Shown piece by piece: positions 11,296-23,065 of a DNA stretch of 59,555 nt. Below the pieces are notes generated by a model. The model made no database searches, was not told the DNA's origin, and was given only the letters and a program-made list of their open reading frames with translations. The position numbers were made by a program, and so were the translations under genes. Positions within the stretch are counted from its first letter, which is position 1; each line of letters begins with the position of its first letter. Origin of the DNA: Zygnema cylindricum (lineage: Eukaryota > Streptophyta > Zygnematophyceae > Zygnematales > Zygnemataceae); assembly GCA_037447655.1 (NCBI GenBank), contig JBBHKE010002775.1:1-59555 (forward strand). The letters are read 5' to 3'.

Positions 11296-14200
11296 ATGTC
11301 AGTTTCTCTTACATCTATTTGTGTCGGAAGTTCGCAATCTTATTTTTCAGTAACTTCACCAGAAAATGGCGTCAGTTTAAACGTTTTAAGACCGCCAGCA
11401 ACTGCACAATTACCAACATCACTTGTTAATCTTTCTAACAAAATAATTTTTCAAAAAGGAAACACGAAAAGTCAACACTACTTACGACTACCGGCTCTCC
11501 TGATCCATTCAAAAGTCCGTTCACATAAAAAGGAAAATGAGGAAAAACTGGAGGCTCAGGGAGAAGAATTTCTTATCACTTTAGGAAACAATAGCATCCA
11601 ATCCTTTGAAAAACTCAACTTGCCGCAAAAACTTTTATCATCAAGGCGACAAACATCCTTTTTTCTTTTAACTTCAACTATTTTCAACCAATTCCCCCTC
11701 CCTTTGGAACATACGTCAGCTTTAGCAGCAGATATCCCTTTCCTGACGTCACCTCCTACACTTGCTGATCAATTAACGAGTACTGTTGTACGGAATCCTG
11801 GAAGTTCAGTACTAGGACCAAACCAGCTGTACTATCCTGACTGGTTATTTGGAAGTTGGCATGTTAAAGAAACGTTTTTAGGGTTTAGTTCGCCTTTGGG
11901 GGATAGGTTTGTGACCGATGCTACGCGACGTGACGTTTATTCAAATACGAATTTAGGTTTGGAAACAACGGTCGAATACAACGTCCGGTTTTATAGCACT
12001 CTTCCTGACACGTGGCAAAACCAGATGAGTTTTCCTTATGAGAAAGCACTATCTTTTAGGGATCAGATAAGATCAGGTTTTTAGGGATTTGTGTTGTTCA
12101 AGGCGGAAAACAAATTTTTAATGGTCAAATTTAGTGTGGTTTAAATCTTTTGGCGTTTGTCAGAAGGCAGTAAGTTCAACAGTTGGAAAATCTATCAAGG
12201 AAATTATGGTTTTTGCTCATTTTTTGAAGGCTCTTAAGGGAAGGTATTCCAACATACAGTGAGTGAAATCACAGAGAAAATGTTCAACTGTTGTACAGAA
12301 ATAATTGGACTTTATCCAGAAAAAGAGAAACTTTCCATGACTTTGTTGACATTGTTACAATTCATACGCATGAAACTTCTTTATTGCATAGCATTGAAGG
12401 TTCTGGTTATTTTGGGAAGTTCACGTGTAATGTGATATTGCTAATTTACACTATTTTTGGCTCAATCCCTTCGATTTAAATGTTCTCAACACAAACTCAC
12501 CAATTCATTCATTCTCCATAAGTCAACCGATTTTCTACTTCTCTTTAGAAAACCATCAATCGGACTTGATCCAGACTCACAATAATTGTGCTGGTCAATA
12601 CAATCGTACAAGGCCTTGCTGTCACTTCGTTCTTTAGAATGTCTTGTAATACGTGCCACAAAATTTTAAGGGACAAAATATTTTACGTCCACAAATTCTG
12701 TCCAGTAAATTGCCGACGTAAAATATTTTATCCCTTCAATTTTATGAGATGTGTTGCAACTGGCAAAAACTACTAGGCAGGTGTCACAGATTTTAACGAG
12801 GCTGATCATAACCTTTGAGGCCTTTTTCCAGGTGAGAGTCGCGTTGGGAACTCTCCCTCAGAGCCAGGTGGTGGCTCATAGGGCCTTCAATTCTACGTCT
12901 GCTTACAATGCTTATTTGGGCTATGATGCCGTAGAAAGAGTGGAATATGATCCACGAAAAGATCCCACTCGACAAAAAGTTTTCTATCGTCCCGTCGGGA
13001 AAGACAGAACACCTATCCCTCCCCGGAGACAAGAGTTGTTTATAACCAACAGGTGAAGTTCACATTTCATTGTATTGAGTTTCATAAAGTTTCAGAATCT
13101 AAGCAGTTGATGCAATGTGGTTACTAGCTGTGGACGTGGTAACTCACAGTTGATTTTTGAACATTTGTCAGGTCATACAACCTGTACACTTTAAGAAAAG
13201 GGAATTACTATCAGTATGTGGATCCCTATGTTCTGACGTGTACTATGGTATTGGCTATTTTAAGATCTCCATGAATATTGAAAGATTTCGTCCGAACTTG
13301 TCAGGGGAAGTAACATGACAAAATGTAAATTTGCAACGTCAAACTTCACAAACAGTAATTTTACTGTCGGCTTGGACATTACATTCCCCTCTCTTTTAGA
13401 GTTAGTGAATTATTAGTGTTAAAGCTGATTAGTATTAACTACACTAAATTATGTTATGCAACATGGCTCGTTATGGACCACTTAAACAAATAGTGTTATA
13501 CGCGCTACTTAATGATTTCGGGTAAAAAAAAGCAGGTGAACTCAAAGTGGAGTTATTGACTTTAATAGCAGTTGGCGGTGTAGTATTCGACTTTGTCTTT
13601 CCCTCCTCTTTCTTCCCCACTCGTAATCTTTGTCGTTGACTGTTCTGATAACAAATATCTCGATTGCCAATACAGGCAAAGTGAGGTGGCTGAAAATGGA
13701 GATTTCCTTTGCTCTGAGCTATTTCGAAGTGTCAGTATTGGAGTACGTGAAGAGATCGTTTCTGACTCGGAGACAATTTACTGCTTCCAAAAAGTTGGCC
13801 CAAATGAGGTTCGAGCTCAGAAAAGACGAGCTGCATTTTTGCAACCTCAGGTACGGATTGTACCAGTGGGTTTCCAGGAGGTCTCCTGTATTTGGGATTT
13901 TAACATTTTTTTCTCTTTTTGTCAATTCCATCGTTGTTTTTGTCAAAAGCATAACTGGGTTGGCTCTTTGGCAAAGTTTAAACAACAGGTGTTTTGAAGT
14001 ACACGGTATCTTGTTTGTTAATCCAATGTTTTCAAACACTCTCATGGGAATTCATACATCCTGTCCATGTTGACAATTATTTCTAAAAGGTAGAGAGTTG
14101 TTTCTATGTAGACATCTATATATAATAGTTTTCTTACTTTTTGTCGTAGTTTTATTATCCTCATAGCTTGTGGGCTGGTTAAGAAGTCAAAGCAGCTGAT

Positions 14201-15004
14201 AATCTTGAGATGAATTTATGCCAAATTTTGAGGTTGTTAAGTATGTCACGTTTCAAGTTTGTTAAGACAAATTAAATGTGCACTTTGATTTTGTTGAGAT
14301 GAATTATGGTATATCCCACGTTTGTAGATGAATGTATGCTTACTTTTGACTTTGTCAAGTTGAATTAATGCCAAATTTAAATTTTATTAAGACAAATTCG
14401 TGAATTTTAAGCACGTTAAGCCGAATGTAGGCTGAATTTCAGGTTTTTTAGAATGAATTCAGGCTGAATTAAAGATTTTTAAGACGTTTTTATAGTGAAT
14501 CTCAAGATTATTAATGAACTTCAAGTTTGTAGAAGGTTTTAATGCGAAATTTCAGGTTTGTTAACATGAGTTTATGCTGAATTCTGTTTTTTGAGATATA
14601 ATTATGGTAAATTTGAAGTGTCTTAAGCTGTAATTCAGTGAATTTCACAAATTTATGCAGACATTCAGGTTTGTTAAAATCAGTTCTGGTGAATTTTACC
14701 TTTGTTAAGACGAATTCATGTTGGGACTTACATTTGTTAACTAGAATTTACGTTGAATTTGAGTTTGTTAAGGTGAACTTATGCTGGGAATTTATGTTGT
14801 GCTTAATGTTGTGAATTTATGTTTCTTCGGTGAAATTCAAGTTTGTATATGATTGAATGGTACTTGCAGGATCCTTTGTTTTTTGAGGCATTTGGAAGGG
14901 CCGTGGCTTTGTTTGACTACGAATTGGTGTTGACGAAACCGGAGGGAGTTCCAGACTGTGTGGTAACCCCCAAGGAAAAAGAGCAGTGCCAAAGATCATA
15001 CTGA
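11296..15004 (+). CDS. predicted thylakoid-lumen protein (DUF6816-type), four exons
   Basis: Exons are 11296-12076, a second from about 12839 (or 12832) to 13052, 13676-13850 and 14870-15004, giving about 435 aa. The first 130 residues are a Ser/Leu-rich, low-acid chloroplast-type transit region. Then RRQTSFFLLTSTIF is followed by SALAAD: a twin-arginine, hydrophobic core and AxA site as in lumenal Tat substrates. The mature part holds YYPDWLFGSWHVKETFLGFSSPLGDRFV, split by no intron, then HRAFNSTSAYNAYLGYDAV, CSELFRS, and DPLFFEAFGRAVALFDYEL. I recognise this order from an uncharacterised plant/cyanobacterial lumenal family (Arabidopsis At2g26340-like, DUF6816), but from memory only. Function is unknown. 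The exon 1/2 junction is ambiguous: the donor at 12077 needs the acceptor ending at 12838 to keep frame. Introns carry repeats but the coding sequence is intact. Confidence 0.75.
12661..12743. repeat. foldback in intron 1 of the lumenal-protein gene
   Basis: The arms 12661-12689 and 12715-12743 are inverted copies (GGACAAAATATTTTACGTC against GACGTAAAATATTTTATCCC) with few mismatches and a 25-base loop. It could be a small foldback transposon or a hairpin in the pre-mRNA. No target duplication was resolved. Confidence 0.75.
13405..13590. mobile_element. MITE-like repeat in intron 2 (TACACCGTG-related)
   Basis: It shares a 180-bp stretch with 46510-46690, including ACTACACTAAATTAT and a GATTTTGGGTCAAAAA-type block, and ends in TAATAGCAGTTGGCGGTGTA. 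That is a decayed form of the TA-family terminus. It sits entirely within intron 2 (13053-13675). Confidence 0.55.
14180..14860. repeat. degenerate ~40-50-bp minisatellite filling intron 3
   Basis: A phrase of the form GTTTGTTAAGATGAATTTATG...TGAATTT recurs about fifteen times with heavy drift, from shortly after the exon 3 donor to just before the exon 4 acceptor. The array is old, since no two units are identical. It contains no open frame of note. Confidence 0.65.
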
Positions 15005-16129
15005 GGAGTTCAACTCAGGAAGGAAGAGGAAGTGGAAGAGAGGGAGGGAGGATAGGGAGGTAGGGAGGGAGGGGAGGGAGGGAAGGAACGAGAGAGGAGG
15101 GAGGGCTTGCACATATGTGGACCAGATGGGGAGGGGAGTGAGGGAAAGGGAGGGAGGAGGGGATCGGACGGTTTTGCAGGACTGGCTACTGTTTGATCAC
15201 TTTTCGTGCAGTCAAGCTTGACTTGCCGATACTATCTCATTTTTTTGCTTATTCTGTCCTTTTCCTTTTCCACCTTTGTTAACACCTAGTTGACCAGTCT
15301 AAAACGTGGAAAGTACATTGTTTTTCACCTCTGTCAAGGTCCTCCTCAAGTTCTTTTAGTTTTAATTTTTTTAGTTTGATTTTTTTTAGTTTTGCTTTTT
15401 TTAGTTTTAATTTGTTTAGTGGTTTGAAAATAGGTGGTAGAAGACCGACAACACTATGGCAAAAAAATAATAGGGCAAAATTTTTGTAGAGCGTTGATTG
15501 TTTAGTATCGTCAAATTGAGTTGAAAAAGAAATATTTTTTGTAGTTTCTTGTGCCAGTTTTGGGGGGGAGAAGTCCATAATATCAAACTCTTAAACCTTT
15601 TCTTTTTTAAATGCTGGATTCTCAGAAAATACTTATTTAATCCGTCTGTTGAAAGCAATTTCTTTCTGTTAAAAGTAGGCAGAGAATAAACGGACTTGTC
15701 TCTAATCTCTGTAGACTTTCTTTTATGTTTCTACAACGTTTTTCCATATAATGACAAACATCAAACTAATAAATTTTGTACACTTAGTAGCAATTTGCAG
15801 GGTAGCACCATAACACATTATCAGACCACCATTATGAACATTGTTTGAACGTTCTTAGTCAGTCATTTTTGTCTGTCATTTCCTGTTCACACACTGTATT
15901 TGATTTTTCTTTTATTTCATCTTGTGTAATATTTTTCACTTTCCATTTGCCCTTTTCTTTTTTTTTTCTAGACCTTCTCTTCCCCTAGACTAAACCCATC
16001 ATCGCTATTTAAGTTAGTGAATTAAGCACTTACCTGCCAGTCATCAATTTCACTTCTCCCCTTTGGAACTAAATTAGATTTAATAACACCAATATAAAAC
16101 ATTCCATCTATTTACGCCTGAGGATTTTC
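15005..16129. other. intergenic between lumenal-protein gene and inverted duplication
   Basis: It starts with a GGGAGGGA-rich purine tract (15005-15170), the likely 3' flank of the lumenal-protein gene. At about 15650-15760 lies a ~110-bp sequence (GTTAAAAGTAGGCAGAGAAT...) found again in the same orientation at about 26365-26475, so it flanks the inverted duplication on both sides. At 16030-16056 is a 24-26-bp match to the 3' end of exon 3 of the GH3 gene including its splice donor. No gene was recognised. Confidence 0.5.
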
Positions 16130-16784
16130 CAAAAAAAGAAGGAAATTAACCGAAGAAGCGACATTATAAACAGACATCATCAAGTCTTATGCCTCCATCA
16201 AAAAAAAAAAGCTGAAAGCTCGGCAATCACGACATCTTCCCATAATTCCATGCACGTCCATTTTACGAGCTCTGACAAATTTCACTTGTATTGATTACTT
16301 ATCCAACAGATTATGAAGGATAATGTTTCAGCCATAGGCGAACCTCAATAAAAGAAAAAAAAAGACCTTTCTCGTTAGCGATTAAAGAAAATAATTCCAA
16401 ATATAATTTAAAGTAAAATCATTTCAGCTTTAACTTTCCAACTAAAATCTACTAAAAGCTCCCTAAAAGAAAAAAATCGAAATCCCCACCATAAACTTCT
16501 AAAACACGACCTCTGTCATAAAATATCAATATTTGAGCATCTAATTTCTAAATCCATACATTTTGCAATTTTCCCTTCTATCTTAAAAAAAAACCAAAAT
16601 TTCGTCCATTCTTCAAACTCCCTCATCCTCAACCAATCATAACTCCCTCGCTTTCCTTTTTGCCTTTTATCATTTTCCAAACCAAACACGGACCACAGCG
16701 TCATCTTCCTTGTCATCTTCCTTTCGTCATCTTCCTTCCGTCATCTTCCCTCCGTCATCTTCGTTTCGTCGTTTTCCCTTTGCT

Positions 16785-17659
16785 CTAGAGATGCGGGCCA
16801 AAAGTGTAGTTGCACTGGAAGGGGTTTTTGACGCATGCCTTGATTTCGTTCATGCGCTTGAACGCCGGCGTGCCTTTGGCGTACCAGCCGGTGCCGGGCC
16901 GCCCGTAGCAGCCCATGCCCTGGCACCGGTAGCACCCGGGACACGTGGGATCCAGACACGTGTAGGGAGGACCGCCGGTGCACGTGGGAGGATACTCTGC
17001 GAACGAAGAAGAAGAAGACGACAAAATAAATGCAATGATGGGTGAATGCGGATTGAGTACTTCGCTCAGTTAGTCAGTCAATTGATGAGTGAATTGATGA
17101 CAAATTGATGAAGAAGTAATGGAAGGAAGGAGAGGGTGGGAGGGAGGGAGGGAGGGAGGGAGGGGGAGAGAACACCGAGGGGTAGAAAAGCAGGAAGAAA
17201 TGGAAAGGGAGGTGGGAAAGGGAAAGAGAAAAGGGGACGGCGATGGGAACAAGAGGGGAAACAGAGGAAAGAAAAAGAGAGAAAAAAGAACCGAAAAGGC
17301 GAAGGAGTCGAAGAGAGAGAGAATGAGAATGCAATTCAAAAATATGCAAAAGAAATACAATGTGGATAAGAAGGCGCTCTTGAAATTCTTGAAAGGTAAC
17401 AAAAAATGTTGAAAATGGAGTAGAATTGAAGGAAGAACAAGAAAAAAATGAGCTCCTTCATCCGGTAATTGTCAAAAAATAGTGTGGATATGCGACTGTT
17501 GGGCTAGATAAGGCTTTCAACATAAAAATTTGGGTTTTCATCGAGGAAATTTGAAGTTTTTGGAGCGTAGCGTCCAATCGTAAATGGATTTTACAAAAAG
17601 AAAAAAAAACTTTTGCCATCATTTATATCCTTCGATTGAGACCAAATAAGCTACATTAA

Positions 17660-17694
<35 letters not shown>

Positions 17695-17952
17695 CTTTAC
17701 TCTTTTTTTTCAAAATTTCCAATCCATGTCAGAACAGGCGGAATTGACTTAGTGCTATGAAAAAAAAAAACCCAGAAAAATGTTGCCAAATATCAAAATG
17801 AAAGAAAAATAAACGATCTTCCAGAGGGTCTTTTTTTTCAGTTTCCACTCACTGTATTGGAGAAGCTGACGCCTAAAAGCTTCCGCCGGATTTACTTGAA
17901 ACCCCGAAGTCAACACTAGAAGAACAATAACCAAGTGGATAAAACGAGCCAT
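16785..17952 (-). CDS. secreted eight-cysteine peptide, copy A, two exons, 103 aa
   Basis: Exon 1 is 17952-17853 and exon 2 is 16996-16785, joined in phase 1 with GT-AG borders. Exon 1 encodes a signal peptide (MARFIHLVIVLLVLTSGFQV) followed by NPAEAFRRQLLQY. Exon 2 encodes a mature domain of about 69 residues with eight cysteines: PTC, YTC, PTC, PGC, YRC and MGC near the front, then KAC and FQC near the end. This fits four disulfides and an apoplastic or secreted peptide. The middle is Gly/Pro/Tyr-rich (GCYGRPGTGWYAKG) and the end is CNYTFGPHL. I do not recognise the family: the spacing is not EPF/EPFL, LTP, thionin, defensin or RALF as I know them. The 5' leader is CT-rich. Copy B is nearly identical, and the open frames with conserved splice sites argue that both are genes. 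The substitutions seen are LVIV/VVIV, FQVN/FQGK and GTPAF/GTLAF. Confidence 0.8.
17661..17692. repeat. (AT)n microsatellite in peptide gene A intron
   Basis: About 16 AT units. The matching place in copy B (about 24145) has only GATATATATATG, so the tract expanded in one arm only. Confidence 0.9.
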
Positions 17953-18461
17953 AGCGATACGAGAAGAAGAGAAAGAGAGAGAGAGAATAGAAAGAGGGAG
18001 CAAAGGATTCAAAGGAAAACAACTAGAGAGACGAGAGAGGAAGAGAGAAAGAGCGTGAGGTGATAGGAGAGGAGGAGTGATAAGAGAATGAAGAAGATTG
18101 TAGGAAAGGGTAGAGAGGGAAGAGCTAACAATGCTTTGGAGTTGCCTGATTTAAAATTGTCGATCTGCGTCCGTTTTATACAAAGAAAAAATTCAAAATT
18201 CAAAACGCCGGCGACTTTCCCGTGTCGCGAGAGCGGAGAATTTGATACGTTTCTTATTCGTACGGCTGGTAAACTGTACGGACGAGCTGGTTGAGGTGGT
18301 TCGTGCCGAGTCAAATAGAAATCAAGGTACAGGTTTTACCGTTTTACAGAGGATTTGGTTGAGAGACACTCCAAAATGCTGAATGGACGCCCTTAAAAAA
18401 ATAAACGTCAAACGAAATTGTACACTTTCAGAACCCACATTGGGTTTTGCGCGGTGTGCAC

Positions 18462-18765
18462 CATAGTTCAAAAGTAGGTGAAAGTAGGCCCATACAATAT
18501 GCTTATCGTATGCAAAACATACAATATCACCTTAAAACCCATATTGTATTCGGACCTATTCGGACCAATTAAAACATTCGGACCAAAAATTGGACCAATT
18601 AAAACATTCGGACCAAAAAAAATTATTTACACCGTTAGATTCGGACGATCGGACGGTCGGTGATCAAAGTAGCTATCTAAGACGATCACATGGAAAGCCC
18701 ATAACACAGCTTACGATAAAGGCGCCGACCAAAGGCCTACCATAAAAACTCCTACTTTTGAACTG
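18462..18765 (+). mobile_element. hAT MITE, 304 bp, 8-bp target duplication GTGTGCAC
   Basis: The left terminus CATAGTTCAAAAGTAGG and right terminus CTACTTTTGAACTG are bounded by perfect GTGTGCAC on both sides. The right terminus has lost two bases relative to the family. It keeps the family's two distinct ends: ATACAATATG decamers at the left, and GGCCTACCATAAAAACTCCTA at the right. Confidence 0.9.
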
Positions 18766-18801
18766 GTGTGCACCCAACCCAGTCAACGTACGGACAGCCG
18801 C

Positions 18802-19324
18802 TACACCGTGATTTGCTATTAGCGTTAATAACGCTAATTTGTCGCCCCATTTTTTCGACCCTTGATCCTAAAGTAGAATTAATAACTCTAAGTGTTTTTT
18901 GAAGTTAATATAGGCACTGTTTAATTAACGTTAATAACTCTTATTTTGACGGTTTTTAAATAAGTGCAGTGTATTGTAATAAAAATGCTCGATATTTCGT
19001 ACAATCATACCGAAAGAGTATCGGATAAAGGCGTCGACACGCGAAAGTGAGTACGTCAACACAAAAAAAAGGCACTGATATTTGATTCAGAGTGACAAAT
19101 ACGAGGAAAATCACGCAAACATGTTACTCACATGTTCAACTGTCGATTATGAAAAAACAGGTTGTACCTCCTACACTATGGGAAAAATGCACCCAAATTA
19201 GAGTTTTACATAAATTAGAGTTAGCTTTTTCTTCGCGTAAGGCTTTGAACCCAAATTAGAGTTAATAACACTAATTGTTTTTTACAATAATTATTTCTTA
19301 ACGCTAATAGTTATTCAGGATGTA
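18802..19324. mobile_element. TA-family composite MITE in left arm
   Basis: It starts CTACACCGTGATTTGCTATT and ends at CTAATAGTTATTCAGGATGTAG. It is rich in GTTAATAACTCTAA-type phrases. A second terminus-like TACACTATGGGAAAAATGC lies inside, suggesting a nested or composite structure. The same element lies in the right arm at 22500-23029. Confidence 0.65.
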
Positions 19325-19479
19325 GTGCTATCCTAAAATCGTCGGCTTGAAAGAGATAGTTCTATTAAAGAAAACGGGAAATTTAGCGGTCCGTTTGTGG
19401 TCGTTTACAACACATTTCTGGTATGTTGTCGTTTTGACCACAAGTTTAATGTCCATAACTGTATACACGTATAGGGAGC

Positions 19480-19559
19480 ACATTTTACGTTTTACACTTC
19501 TATAAAAGTTTAGTTTTCAAAGGAAGTTTGTCAGTCAAAGTCCTTAAAATGTGTCTCGT
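19480..19559. other. start of spacer between the inverted arms
   Basis: Short sequence without counterpart in the right arm. Nothing was recognised. Confidence 0.4.
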
Positions 19560-20970
19560 GGTCATCTACTAGTCCGCCATCGGATTTCCCTCTCCCTACA
19601 AGCTTTCGTGTTTGTACACCTCAAGAGGGTTTAAGGATGTTAGGTTCCCCATGAGGCGCCCCTAATTGTTCCACCAGTTTCTCAAGGATGCCCTATTGGA
19701 TGACCTTTCCCACTGTGAGGACCAAGTGGTTGTGGTTATGGCTATGGCTTTGGTTGTTGGATTCCCAAGTGGATTTCGCTATTCGTTATTTTGCGAAACA
19801 ACTCCACCTTACCATTCTCTTTTTGGGGTTTTGGTTCGTGTCCTATAACGATTATAACACCAATTGCTTACTTCGGTAATTGCGCTACGTTGGCATCTAT
19901 CATTAGTTCGAGGTTTATGGTTGACGAAAGTCCTATCTTGGTCCTCTACCGTCGACGGAGGCTTATTATTATTTCAGCATTCTTTAATGCTAAATCGTAT
20001 ATTTTTACTGACCAAGAGTCAATATGTCATTCCTCCATTATACTCCCTCATCGCCAGTAGTCATTCTCGGGTGCTACAACATATCACCGATAAGGTAAGC
20101 GCCGTTGACTTCGAGAATCTTCTTGAGGCGTTACCTATTGCTGACGCGCAGGCTATACTTTGCTCTTGTTTGAAACCCGGTGTTGGGCTTGGCTCATCGC
20201 TACTCCAGTTTTTGGCTTACTCCGCGTATTATTATCAACAATCTTTTTAAGTGCTTTGCTTATGTCTCGCTTTTCCACACCCCTCTCTTTTGGGTAAGCC
20301 TCGTTGCCATTGTGGCCCATCTATCGATGAGAAGGGTGTCCATTTGCTCTGTTGTTTCACACGGTGGGGAGTGTATAACGACACATGATACAGTTCGATA
20401 TGCAATCGCTTAAATGGTAGTGAAGCATGGCACATAGTGAAACGTGAGGTGTCGCATACTTTCCGGTCACACTCTTAATATAGGGGTGTAAATGACCCTC
20501 GGGTGGATCTTGTGTTTTTGCAAGGCATAGAGAGAACTCTACGGGATTTAGTTCTCATCGACCCACGAGATCCCATGTTTCCACGCGTGCGAGGTTACAT
20601 ACTTTAGTTGTAGCTCGGGATGAGCGACTTCTAAAGAGCGCGATTATGCTCATCGGGATCTAATCGACAACTTTTTACCATTTGCTTTAGATATATTTGG
20701 GACCTTGAACTCGTTATACGACAACTTCATCCGTGATTGTGCTCGATGGTTTTTTGAATATAGGGGACCTGGTAGCCCTTCCCCTATTCTCATGTCAAAT
20801 TTTTACCGCCGACGTATTTTTATTTTCCTTCAACAGTCTGAAGCATCGACCCTTCGACAAAGAATGGTGGTGTACGATGGTCGTGGACTGCGAGATTTAC
20901 CTCCGCGCCACCCGGTGGACATTGATGATAGTTGTGGTTTCGACCTTTAGTGTGGACTTCTTTTAGGTTT
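19560..20970 (+). pseudogene. decayed LINE-like retroelement, 3' part of pol
   Basis: Broken frames keep a pattern I associate with the C-terminal part of some eukaryotic reverse-transcriptase genes. LEALPIADAQAILCSCLKPG lies near 20115-20175. A Cys/His knuckle RCHCGPSIDEKGVHLLCC follows near 20305-20355. NDPRVDLVFLQGIERTLRDL then reads to LIDPR near 20490-20570. Stops and frameshifts interrupt every frame. I see no polymerase YxDD core, so this is a 5'-truncated, dead copy. Identification is by pattern from memory and is moderate only. Confidence 0.5.
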
Positions 20971-21516
20971 TGGGCCGACGACATTTGTTGTCCTTTAGAG
21001 AAGACTCTTGTAGTTTGGTTTTGGTATAAGTTTTTTGATATTTTTGCTCTTAGTGTTGCTCAGCTTTTGTAGTTTTAATTCATACTTTTAGGTTTTTCGA
21101 TTGTATTATTCAATGGTAGTGAATAACTTTCCATTCCATTCAAGTTTTGTACTTAGATGGTTTAACCATCGCGGTTTTGATAATAGAATATTTTTCTTCT
21201 TAAAATTAGAGTCGAAATTCACATCGTTAGATAGAGAATTAAATGCTCGAATAAAAATTGTCGAATTGCATTGATAACCTTAATCCCTAGGGGTAAAACG
21301 GGTATTACCGTTATTGTAGTCCGCTGATTTTTCTAAATCTGGCGGACTACAACACTGGTTTGCTGATGCTAAACCCTCGATAAACAATTTTTGCCGTCGA
21401 TATGTACTAGGCATGTACGAATTCTATTGTTTTGTACCTGCTGACGTAGATTCTTGCGCTAAGTAATATTGCTCTGGCGACGATGTTCTCCGTAAGGATG
21501 TAGGATAACCTATCCT

Positions 21517-21990
21517 TGGTATGCATAGATATCGACTACATTCCCGATTCATTGGTCATATCGGTCGTCGCGTATGTCCAACCGCGGAAAGACTGTACAA
21601 CACCTAACTTGTTGTGTCCCCATGAAATCTGACGCGTGTACGCAACAACTCCCAAACAATCAATTCACAAAACTAATTTGTCGGTCGTTTGAGGTTCCTG
21701 CGACTTCAAGTCGACAGGAAAAAACGGGAAAATGTAAGATGTCAAAGAAACCCGTGGAAACGACAAAACTGTCTTTAACTGTAAAAGTCAACAAAGCAAT
21801 GAGCCGCTTTGTTTTAAAAATTAAAAAGCATACCGTACAGTACAGCCGAAGTTGAAGGAGCATTCATAGAAAAAAAGTGCGACCGCTTTACAAGACAACT
21901 TTTAGTGCGCACGATACTAAACATAAAGTATTGTGAACTCCTGAAATAAGGTAATACTAACCTTTAATCTTTCCGTTGAAACGAATCATT
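21517..21990. repeat. repeat shared with 25960-26350
   Basis: GCATAGATATCGACTACA...GGTCATATCGGTC at the start, and GTGCGCACGATACTAAACAT with AAAGTATTGT near the end, recur in the same order and orientation at 25960-26350. It could be the 3' tail of the decayed LINE-like element, with a second tail copy beyond the right arm. Confidence 0.65.
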
Positions 21991-22007
21991 TGATTTTTAT
22001 TTTTTTT

Positions 22008-22207
22008 CATTGTATAAAACGGACGCAGATCGACAATTTTTAATCAGGCAATTCCAAAGCTCCAACGCATTCTTAAGCTCTTCCCTCTCTACCCTTTCCT
22101 ATAATCTTCTTCACTGTCTCTTATCTCTCCTCCTCTCCTATCACCTCACGCTCTTTCTCTCTTTCTCTCTCGTCTCTCTAGCAGTTTTCTTTGTATCCTT
22201 TGCTCCC
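22008..22207 (+). repeat. third copy of peptide-gene promoter and 5' leader, truncated
   Basis: It matches 23636-23835 (promoter and leader of copy B) in the same orientation: TTGTATAAAACGGACGCAGAT, AATCTTCTTCA, then the CT-rich leader through TTTGTATCCTTTGCTCCCTCT. It stops at the (CT)n tract before any start codon, so there is no coding part. It has no counterpart in the left arm. Confidence 0.85.
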
Positions 22208-22354
<147 letters not shown>

Positions 22355-22499
22355 CGTGTCTACATTTATGCACATTAACTTGTGGTACAAACGACAACAT
22401 ACAACAAACGTGTTGTAAACGCCCACAAACGGACCGCTAAATTTCTCGTCTTTTTTTAATAGAAGTAACTCTAACAAGCCGACGATTTTAGGGTAGCAC

Positions 22500-23029
22500 T
22501 ACACCGTAAATAACTATTATCGTTAAGAAATAATTATTGTAAAAAACAATTAGTGTTATTAACTCTAATATGGGTTCAAAGCCTTACACGAAGAAAAAGC
22601 TAACTCTAATTTATGTTAAACTCTAATTTGGGTGCATTTTTCCCATAGTGTAGGAGGTACAACCTGTGTTCTCATAATCGACAGTTGAACATGTGAGTAA
22701 TATGTTTGCGTGATTTTCCTCGTATTTGTCACTCTAAATCAAATATCAGTGCCTTTTTTTTGTGTCGACGCACTCACTTTCGCGTGTCAACGCCTTTATC
22801 CGATACTCTTTCGGTTTGATTGTACGGAATATCGAGCATTTTTATTACAATACACTGCACTTATTTAAAAACCGTCCAATAAGAGTTATTAACGTTAATT
22901 AAACAGTGCCTATAATAACTTCAAAAAACAATTAGAGATTTAGAGTTATTAATTATACTTTAGGATCAAGGGTCGAAAAAATGGGGCGACAAATTAGCAT
23001 TATTAAAGCTAATAGCAATTCACGGTGCA
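22500..23029. mobile_element. TA-family composite MITE in right arm
   Basis: Inverted counterpart of 18802-19324, bounded by CTACACCGTAAATAACTATT and AATAGCAATTCACGGTG. Confidence 0.65.
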
Positions 23030-23065
23030 GCGGTTGTCCGTACGTTGACTGGGTTGGGTGCACAC

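Larger units (their letters stand above)
16130..19479 (-). repeat. inverted duplication, left arm
   Basis: This 3.35-kb arm is the reverse complement, with scattered substitutions and indels, of 22350-25900. In order from its outer end it contains peptide gene copy A with its promoter, a 304-bp hAT MITE, and a 523-bp TA-family MITE. Both transposons are at the same places in the other arm, so they were present before the duplication. The outer limit near 16130 is where I stop seeing similarity; the inner limit is GTATACACGTATA at about 19473. Confidence 0.9.

Noticed and set aside
13172-13250. Possible extra exon (SYNLYTLRKGNYYQY) in the lumenal-protein gene
   Set aside because: The exon 2 donor joins 13676 in the correct phase and gives the family sequence directly; including this segment would break that order.
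13630-14073. 147-codon frame across exon 3 of the lumenal-protein gene
   Set aside because: It is a shifted-frame shadow of the real exon and runs into the intron.
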